A model generated the notes under the pieces. That model saw nothing but the letters and a program-made list of their open reading frames with translations. It ran no database searches and had not been told where the DNA came from. The position numbers and the translations under genes were made by a program. Below, piece by piece: positions 15,002-19,585 of a stretch of 19,585 bases of DNA. The first letter of the stretch is position 1, and every line of letters begins with the position of its first letter. Source of the stretch: JAZNOL01 sp045580815 (GTDB taxonomy: Bacteria > Bacillota > Clostridia > RUG12999); assembly GCA_045580815.1 (NCBI GenBank), contig JAZNOL010000106.1:1-19585 (forward strand). Direction: 5' to 3'.

Positions 15002-15034
15002 GCAGCAAAACACGTTTGCCTGCAATCTCCCTTC
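15002..15034 (-). promoter_or_regulatory. Hairpin and distant ribosome site in the parE leader
   Basis: On the minus strand the order is GAAGGGAG (15034-15027), ATT, a hairpin with arms GCAGGCAAA and TTTGCTGC (15023-15002, one bulged base), then 11 A/T-rich bases to the ATG. The parE start has no other ribosome site. If the hairpin forms, GAAGGGAG would stand about 14 nt from the ATG in effective distance. This could hold or deliver the ribosome; the reading is structural inference. Confidence 0.4.
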
Positions 15035-15082
15035 TTTTTTTAATATTGGGGCAATTAATATTATACTCTTATCAAATTTCGG

Positions 15083-15107
15083 CGGCGGCTTACAAAAAAA
15101 GCCGCCG
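15083..15107 (-). terminator. Probable terminator of the tsaE-tsaB-rpiB-upp operon
   Basis: CGGCGGC (15083-15089) pairs with GCCGCCG (15101-15107), 15 nt past the upp stop. The long loop holds the T-run (read on the minus strand) rather than the 3' flank, which is only CCGAAATTT. It is therefore a GC-rich hairpin in the right place but not a textbook terminator. Confidence 0.5.
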
Positions 15108-15121
15108 ACCGGGAAAAATCT

Positions 15122-15760
15122 TTATTTTGTACCGAAAATACGGTCACCTGCATCGCCCAGACCGGGAACAATGTAGCAATGGTCGTTTAATTTTTCGTCA
15201 ACTGTTGCACAGAAAATTTTAACGTCCGGATGGTCTGTTGCAAGTTTTTCAACACCCTCCGGTGCTGCAATAATGCACATAAAATAAATTTCTTTGCAAC
15301 CGCGTTTTTTAATCATGGTAATAGCATCGCTGGCACTGCCGCCAGTTGCGAGCATGGGGTCAACAACAATAACCTGACGTTCTGCAATATCTTCAGGCAT
15401 TTTGAAATAATATTCAACCGGCTGAACTGTTACCGGGTCACGATAAAGACCGATGTGACCTACTTTTGCCGCCGGAACAAGACGGAGCATAGCCTCAACC
15501 ATGCCAAGCCCTGCACGCAAAATCGGCACGATAGCCAGTTTTTTGCCGGCAAGAACTTTTGTTTTTGCAACGGCAATGGGGGTTTTAACCTCAACCTCTG
15601 TAAGGGGCAGGTCGCGTGTTGCTTCGTAGCCCTCAAGCATTGTTATTTCTTCAATAAGCTCACGGAACTCTTTAGAACCGGTGTTTTCATCACGAAGAAT
15701 AGAAAGCTTGTGTTGTACAAGCGGATGGTCAAGAACAGTAACATTTTCAAAAATTTTCAT
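15122..15760 (-). CDS. upp: Uracil phosphoribosyltransferase
   Basis: Salvage enzyme: uracil + PRPP -> UMP + diphosphate, cytosolic. The 212 residues match the family (about 208). The type I PRTase PRPP loop is DPMLATGGSA (134-143); the C-terminal uracil-binding signature GDAGDRIFGTK ends the protein; KLAIVPILRAGLGM (74-87) is the other typical segment. The start follows AAAGGAAAGGG with an 8-nt spacer. It is the last gene of the minus-strand tsaE-tsaB-rpiB-upp set, 42 nt after rpiB. RpiB upstream supplies ribose 5-phosphate, the precursor of PRPP, so the pairing makes metabolic sense. No PyrR-type attenuator is visible in front of it. Confidence 0.97.
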   Translation of the reverse strand: MKIFENVTVLDHPLVQHKLSILRDENTGSKEFRELIEEITMLEGYEATRDLPLTEVEVKTPIAVAKTKVLAGKKLAIVPILRAGLGMVEAMLRLVPAAKVGHIGLYRDPVTVQPVEYYFKMPEDIAERQVIVVDPMLATGGSASDAITMIKKRGCKEIYFMCIIAAPEGVEKLATDHPDVKIFCATVDEKLNDHCYIVPGLGDAGDRIFGTK

Positions 15761-15802
15761 CAGTAAAACCCTTTCCTTTATATATTTCTTATATTATGTA
15801 AA

Positions 15803-16237
15803 TTATGCTTCCAAAGCAGAAATTTTATCAATACGATTCTGGTGTCTGCCGCCTTCAAATTCGGCTTCAAGCCAGGATTTTACAATCAGAACAGCCAGGT
15901 CCGGACCGACAACTCTGCCGCCGAGAGTAAGTATGTTTGAATTGTTGTGGCGTTTTGTCATCTGTGCGGAATACACATCGGAGCACATTGCCGCACGAAT
16001 ACCTTTGATTTTGTTTGCGGCAATGCTCATGCCGATGCCTGTTCCGCAAACAAGAATACCGCACTCACATTTTCCGCCTGTTACACTTTCGCATACAGGT
16101 TTTGCAATATCCGGATAATCAATGCTTGTTTTGTCGAAGCATCCGAAATCTTCAAAATCAATATTCTGTGATTTAAAATAGTCAATAATAGTCTGTTTGA
16201 GTTCAAAACCGCCGTGGTCACATCCGATAGCAATCAT
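15803..16237 (-). CDS. rpiB: Ribose-5-phosphate isomerase B
   Basis: Interconverts ribulose 5-phosphate and ribose 5-phosphate (LacAB/RpiB family). The 144 residues match the family (about 145-150). Landmarks are GCDHGGF (5-11), catalytic base Cys65 in CGTGIGMSIAANK, the phosphate-binding RHNNSN (96-101), GGRVVG (106-111) and Arg131 in GGRHQNRI. The start follows AAAGGA with a 9-nt spacer, 17 nt after tsaB. The GalA6P/allose isomerase relatives share the fold, but the C65/H97 pattern and the neighbouring upp fit RpiB. It may work with the split transketolase elsewhere in the window. Confidence 0.95.
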   Translation of the reverse strand: MIAIGCDHGGFELKQTIIDYFKSQNIDFEDFGCFDKTSIDYPDIAKPVCESVTGGKCECGILVCGTGIGMSIAANKIKGIRAAMCSDVYSAQMTKRHNNSNILTLGGRVVGPDLAVLIVKSWLEAEFEGGRHQNRIDKISALEA

Positions 16238-16254
16238 GGTTAAACGTCCTTTCT

Positions 16255-16947
16255 TCAGCTGTTTTTTTGTTTTTCTTCAAGCTCCTGCTCTGCCTGGGAT
16301 TTGCGAAGATACATGGGCAAAAGCTCATCGGCACTTATAAGTCTGCCGTTTTTCGCAAGTTTTTCTGCCGCAGATGCAACCCCTGATGCACAGGGCATTG
16401 CAAGAGACGGGGGAGCAAGGGTTATATTTTTGTTTGTTGCGAGTATATCGCTGTATTTAAAAATTCCGTCACCGGCAAAAATGCAGGGTACAGATATTTT
16501 TTGGACAATTTCTTCAAGATTTCCCATGTCGGGAGAGAGAATTTGCTCTACTGCCTCGCCGGTAGGACGGTATGCGGCATAAAACACGTTTTTGTTGCGT
16601 GCATCGGTTATAACATAAATATCTTTGTCAGCCGATGCAAAATTATACGCCGCCGCTTCAAGGGAACATACGCCGGCAACAGGAGTATCAAAGGATACGG
16701 CAAGACCTTTTACGGTGGCAATGCCTATGCGAAGTCCTGTAAATGAGCCGGGACCTGTTCCGCAGGCGAAAACGTCAATATCCGCCGGGGTTAACCCCAA
16801 ATTTTTCAAAATTTCGTCAACCATCGGCATAAGTTTTACCGAATGGGTCAGCTTGTTGTCAAGATAATAATTTGCCATCAGTCTGCCGTCTGATATGATA
16901 GATGCCGAACAGGCAGAACATGACGTGTCAATTGCAAGAATTTTCAT
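16255..16947 (-). CDS. tsaB: tRNA t6A biosynthesis protein TsaB
   Basis: Non-catalytic ASKHA-fold partner of TsaD in forming N6-threonylcarbamoyladenosine at position 37 of ANN-decoding tRNAs. The 230 residues match the family. The start MKILAIDTSC, HSVKLMP (35-41), and the glycine motif GPGSFTGLRIG (65-75) are diagnostic. The ATG lies inside the end of tsaE (20-bp overlap) with GGAGG 7 nt upstream, so the two are coupled. rimI and tsaD, which often follow tsaB in Bacillota, are absent here and replaced by rpiB and upp; tsaD must lie elsewhere. Confidence 0.94.
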   Translation of the reverse strand: MKILAIDTSCSACSASIISDGRLMANYYLDNKLTHSVKLMPMVDEILKNLGLTPADIDVFACGTGPGSFTGLRIGIATVKGLAVSFDTPVAGVCSLEAAAYNFASADKDIYVITDARNKNVFYAAYRPTGEAVEQILSPDMGNLEEIVQKISVPCIFAGDGIFKYSDILATNKNITLAPPSLAMPCASGVASAAEKLAKNGRLISADELLPMYLRKSQAEQELEEKQKNS

Positions 16948-17386
16948 TTTTTTCCTCCGATTTAAAACCGGAATTTATTTCAATTTCACGGTATTCGTCG
17001 CCGATTTCAAGATTGCGGCTTACTGTTATGTCAAAAACCCTGTCAAACTCCGAAACATCAAGAAGCTGGGGCCACTCAAGAAAGCTGATTCCGTCTGTGC
17101 CGATATAATCTGAAAGACCTGCCTGATAAATTTCGTCCGGGTCGGATATGCGGTATAAATCAAAATGATAAACAGGTGTGTCGCCTTTGTAAATGTTCAT
17201 GATTGAAAATGTGGGACTGCACACAGCCGCATCTTTGCATAAAACCGATGCAACACCCGATACAAAAGCTGTTTTGCCTGCACCTACATCTCCCCAAAGC
17301 CTCACAACATCGCCGGGTTTTAAATTTTTGGCAAACTCACGCGCAATCTGCAACGTTTCGTCATAGCATGAGGATTTGTAAATCAT
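16928..17386 (-). CDS. tsaE: tRNA t6A biosynthesis ATPase TsaE
   Basis: P-loop ATPase that drives turnover of the TsaB-TsaD complex in t6A synthesis. The 152 residues match the family. Walker A is GDVGAGKTA (32-40), followed by SPTF (58-61), HFDLYRI with Asp76 (74-80) and the TsaE-specific FLEWP (102-106). The start follows GGAGGTG with a 7-nt spacer, about 50 nt after a perfect consensus promoter. It is the first gene of the four-gene minus-strand operon. The C-terminus is charged and Lys/Glu-rich. Confidence 0.95.
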   Translation of the reverse strand: MIYKSSCYDETLQIAREFAKNLKPGDVVRLWGDVGAGKTAFVSGVASVLCKDAAVCSPTFSIMNIYKGDTPVYHFDLYRISDPDEIYQAGLSDYIGTDGISFLEWPQLLDVSEFDRVFDITVSRNLEIGDEYREIEINSGFKSEEKNENSCN

Positions 17387-17435
17387 GGGGACGCACCTCC
17401 GTATCTTAAATCAATTTCAAAATATACCATTATTA

Positions 17436-17464
17436 ATTATACAACTTTTTTTGCGATTTGTCAA
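17436..17464 (-). promoter_or_regulatory. Perfect sigma-A promoter of the tsaE operon
   Basis: Read on the minus strand: -35 TTGACA (17464-17459), 17-bp spacer, -10 TATAAT (17441-17436). Both hexamers are full consensus. The expected start near 17429 leaves about 43 nt before the tsaE ATG. Confidence 0.9.
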
Positions 17465-17508
17465 TATCTGCGCTAAAATCCGCGGTTATATAAAGATGTT
17501 ACACCGCC

Positions 17509-17570
17509 GTAGGTACAGACTCCGGTTTAAAGAGGGATTACAACCAAAGCAGACACAAACCGTCTCCTAC
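17509..17570. repeat. Long imperfect inverted repeat after the AraC-type gene
   Basis: GTAGG, GAC and GGTTT (17509-17528) pair in order with AAACC, GTC and CCTAC (17557-17570), with unpaired bases between the helices and a 28-nt centre. It overlaps the stop codon of the regulator gene. No T-run follows on the minus strand, so it is not a standard terminator. The CCGTAGG and CTCCTAC strings recall the palindrome at 2234-2266. Confidence 0.35.
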
Positions 17571-18379
17571 CGATTTCGGTACTGTGTTGGTGTCATATGC
17601 ACAAGACCTTTGAATTTGCGATTAAAATAAGTAACCGTATTAAACCCTGTTTTCCCCGAAATATCAATAACCGAATCATCAGTTGTTTTCAAAAGCTCTT
17701 TTGCCTTTTCCACACGGCGGGCGGTTATATACTCGCTTATGCTGAGCGATGTTTCTTTTTTGAAAAGTCTGCCCAGATACTGCTCATTATAATGAAAAAT
17801 TGATGCAATATGCGAAATATCAATATCAAACTCAAGGTTTGAATCAATATAGCTTTTAATATTTTCAATAACTGGCGAAAATTTATCGGTTTTATCGTTA
17901 TATTCTTCAAGAAGCAGACGGATATGTCCCTCAATTATGCGGCACACACCTTCACACTTTTTCTCATCAAAATCCGTTTCCATATTTGCGGTTACATCGG
18001 CGTTTTCGCCCAGAAGCTGGTATATTTTTTCGCCGCCTTTTTCGTCAAATATGTTGCCTATGTAGATAATACAGGCAACATCGCCGTTTATTATCACAGG
18101 ATGAGTATATTCGTACACTCCGTTTATACAAAGTCCGCCGAAAGCGATTTTTTCTCTCATTGCCTTTTTTATGGCAAGATTGCGGCACTTAAAACAGCCA
18201 TTAAATCCCAATTGACCGTACTGCTTAAAATCTGTGCATATTTTGCCCGAATGAATTTTATGCTCTCGGGGCAAAACGCACATATCGTTGCCGTAACTCC
18301 CAAAAAACAGCACACCGATATGCAGTTTTGTTCCGTACTGAATATACTGTATCAATTCGTATAAAGTTGCATGCTTCAT
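17567..18379 (-). CDS. AraC-family regulator with PocR-type sensor domain
   Basis: A 270-residue transcription factor. Residues about 5-155 look like a PocR ligand-binding domain, including its cysteine cluster (Cys48, Cys62, Cys65, with Cys84 near). Residues about 170-270 are the double helix-turn-helix of the AraC/XylS family, with a first HTH around ISHIASIFHYNEQYLGRLFKK-like positions 188-208 and the second ending in the family signature GFNTVTYFNRKFK (245-257) and TPTQYR (263-268). The ATG at 18379 is chosen because GGAG lies 6 nt upstream; a longer in-frame ATG at 18424 would lie upstream of the -10 element. It is divergent from a hydrolase-like gene, which it probably controls. The signal is unknown; PocR itself senses propanediol, while relatives respond to various small molecules. 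Confidence 0.88.
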   Translation of the reverse strand: MKHATLYELIQYIQYGTKLHIGVLFFGSYGNDMCVLPREHKIHSGKICTDFKQYGQLGFNGCFKCRNLAIKKAMREKIAFGGLCINGVYEYTHPVIINGDVACIIYIGNIFDEKGGEKIYQLLGENADVTANMETDFDEKKCEGVCRIIEGHIRLLLEEYNDKTDKFSPVIENIKSYIDSNLEFDIDISHIASIFHYNEQYLGRLFKKETSLSISEYITARRVEKAKELLKTTDDSVIDISGKTGFNTVTYFNRKFKGLVHMTPTQYRNR

Positions 18380-18406
18380 AATAAACTCCAAAACATATTT
18401 TTTATA

Positions 18407-18435
18407 ATTATAACACGAAAACATATCTTTTTCAA
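18407..18435 (-). promoter_or_regulatory. Promoter of the AraC-type regulator gene
   Basis: Read on the minus strand: -35 TTGAAA (18435-18430), 17-bp spacer, -10 TATAAT (18412-18407) preceded by an extended TGT. The start near 18400 leaves about 20 nt before the ATG. Confidence 0.85.
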
Positions 18436-18440
18436 CACTT

Positions 18441-18472
18441 TTTGTTTAAAAAAGTATTATTTGTTCAATAAT
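18441..18472. promoter_or_regulatory. Candidate operator between regulator and hydrolase genes
   Basis: TTTGTTTAA (18441-18449) and TTTGTTCAA (18460-18468) are direct repeats with a 19-bp step, and ATTATT-N5-AATAAT (18456-18472) is a dyad over the second copy. AraC-family regulators commonly bind two direct half-sites about two helical turns apart. The site lies upstream of both divergent promoters. Unproven. Confidence 0.4.
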
Positions 18473-18509
18473 TCTACCAAAAAATATAAGACATATTTTA
18501 AAATTACGA

Positions 18510-18515
18510 TATAAT
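18510..18515 (+). promoter_or_regulatory. -10 element of the hydrolase-like gene
   Basis: A consensus TATAAT lies 46 bp before the ATG at 18562, but the expected -35 region (about 18487-18493) offers only TAAGACA-like DNA. A good -10 with a poor -35 suits a promoter that needs an activator. Confidence 0.5.
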
Positions 18516-18561
18516 ATAAGTGTATTCTGTTTTCATATTGTCGAAATAAAGGAGGATTAGC

Positions 18562-19585
18562 ATGAAAACATACAACAACGAATTAGACATTATTATTCCT
18601 GTGACTCTTGAGCTTGATGACCCCACAAAAGAGTCCATTGTTGATGATATTCTTTACCAGCATGACAACTACGGCTTTAGCCATTTTGCCCTTGCAGGTC
18701 CGGGCGGAGGCTGGCGAAGCACAGGGTGTCCGCCGGCAAAGCGGTTTGAAGAGCTTGCATTGCTTTTTAAAGCTGTGCGTGATGAGCTTTTGCCCTATGG
18801 CATTGAGTGCGGCTGGTGGGATACTCTTACCATAAAATCAGGACCTTTGGAGGGCGGCATCCGTCCAATAAAAAATGACGGAACAGAGCACGGCTTTGCT
18901 TCCTGCCCCATGGATCCGGTATTTATTAAAAAATTTACCCAAAGTGTTGCGCTGTTTGCAAAAATTGCAAAACCGGCGTTTATAATTACCGAGGACGATT
19001 TTTCCGTAGGTGCATTTGCCGGTTGTTTTTGCAAATATCACCTTGACGGGTTTGCAAAACGCACGGGCAGATATTACAGCCGCGAGGAGCTGACAAAAAT
19101 TTTTGAAAAAAGAACTCCCGAAGCGCTTGATATTACAAGAGAGTGGAGAGCTTTTATAAAAGAGGGGCTTGTTAATCTTGCAAAAGCCACAAGAGCCGAG
19201 GTTGACAAGGAAACACCCGAAATTCCCATAGGATATATGCAGGCAGGATGCTCTGACCGTGATGGAGATGTAACTCTTGATATATGCCGAGCATTTGCCG
19301 GTGACCGGCATACACCGTTTTCAAGGCTTTGCGGTGCAATGTACGGCGGTTTTGATGCCAAAGCCCTGCCTCATCAGCTTTATCATGCGTTATATTGCCG
19401 CCAGCATATTAATGGTGATTTCAAATTTTATCATGAATCAGACACATTTCCGCACACACGGTTTTTTACTGCCGGGGCGCATATGCGTTCAATGATGTCG
19501 GCAGTGTATTCGTACGGCTTTGATGGGTCCACTTTTCAGACACAGCAGCTTCTTGACAATCCCAACGAAGAGCCTGCATACGGCA
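18562..19585 (+). CDS. Glycoside hydrolase-like protein (TIM barrel), truncated by window end
   Basis: The frame is open from ATG 18562 to the window edge: 341 codons and no stop, so the gene is 3'-incomplete. The ribosome site AAAGGAGG lies 6 nt upstream. The sequence resembles beta-galactosidase-like TIM-barrel hydrolases of clan GH-A: alternating beta/alpha segments, a strand-end acidic motif TEDDFS with Glu144, then GCFCKYHLDGF (154-164), and a later HESDTFPHTRF with Glu292. A Glu pair about 150 residues apart fits an acid/base on strand 4 and a nucleophile on strand 7, but the roles are inferred. There is no signal peptide, so it would act on imported oligosaccharides. Divergent from the PocR-AraC regulator, which supports a sugar-use role. 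Family number and substrate are not assigned. Confidence 0.75.
   Translation, partial: MKTYNNELDIIIPVTLELDDPTKESIVDDILYQHDNYGFSHFALAGPGGGWRSTGCPPAKRFEELALLFKAVRDELLPYGIECGWWDTLTIKSGPLEGGIRPIKNDGTEHGFASCPMDPVFIKKFTQSVALFAKIAKPAFIITEDDFSVGAFAGCFCKYHLDGFAKRTGRYYSREELTKIFEKRTPEALDITREWRAFIKEGLVNLAKATRAEVDKETPEIPIGYMQAGCSDRDGDVTLDICRAFAGDRHTPFSRLCGAMYGGFDAKALPHQLYHALYCRQHINGDFKFYHESDTFPHTRFFTAGAHMRSMMSAVYSYGFDGSTFQTQQLLDNPNEEPAYG

Noticed and set aside
15230..15766. 178-codon plus-strand frame antisense to upp
   Set aside because: upp is unmistakable on the other strand, and this frame has Cys/Asn/Phe-rich shadow composition and no ribosome site.
18380..18424. Longer start (ATG 18424) for the AraC-type regulator
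   Set aside because: It would lie upstream of the -10 element at 18407-18412 and lacks a ribosome site; ATG 18379 has GGAG at 6 nt.

Overview
The window looks like a chromosomal segment of an uncultured gut-type member of the Clostridia (Bacillota, plausibly Oscillospirales). Support: A/T-rich intergenic DNA with consensus sigma-A promoters (TTGACA/TATAAT, 17-bp spacers), strong AGGAGG-type ribosome sites, a split transketolase, DegV, RDD and YkgJ-type proteins, a GTP-dependent PEP carboxykinase, and a stand-alone topoisomerase IV-like gene pair. The taxonomic call is inference from gene content; no rRNA or tRNA gene is present.

Layout. (1) 1-374 is non-coding, with three short hairpins and an A/T-rich leader in front of pckG (375-2123). 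(2) pckG converges on a small minus-strand gene for a membrane protein with an acidic Pro/Glu-rich tail (2280-2831); between them lie a two-way terminator and two further palindromes. (3) A compact divergent promoter region (2859-2960) separates that gene from a nine-gene plus-strand run (3020-10757): eda and kdgK (ketodeoxygluconate catabolism), an FHA-RDD membrane protein, an esterase, a DegV lipid-binding protein, a Xer-type recombinase, a YkgJ cysteine-cluster protein and the two halves of transketolase. A two-way terminator closes the run. (4) On the minus strand follow the type IIA topoisomerase pair parE-parC (14990 to 10821) and the operon tsaE-tsaB-rpiB-upp (17386 to 15122), which has its own perfect promoter. 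(5) At the right end, a PocR-domain AraC-family regulator (minus strand) is divergent from a truncated glycoside-hydrolase-like gene that runs off the window.

How it fits together. Most genes are housekeeping or central carbon metabolism. KDG kinase and KDPG aldolase feed pyruvate and glyceraldehyde 3-phosphate; transketolase and RpiB work in the non-oxidative pentose phosphate pathway; PEP carboxykinase links the C4 and C3 pools; Upp salvages uracil with PRPP; TsaB and TsaE belong to the tRNA t6A pathway. The regulator/hydrolase pair at the right end looks like the edge of a carbohydrate-use locus.

I found no CRISPR array, prophage, insertion sequence, toxin-antitoxin pair or recognisable defence system, and I do not claim a new system. 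The most worthwhile items are the palindromic repeats, the dyads at the divergent promoters, the unusual parE leader, the FHA-RDD protein, the P/E-tailed membrane protein, the Ala at the quinolone-pocket position of the topoisomerase A subunit, and the PocR-AraC/hydrolase pair.
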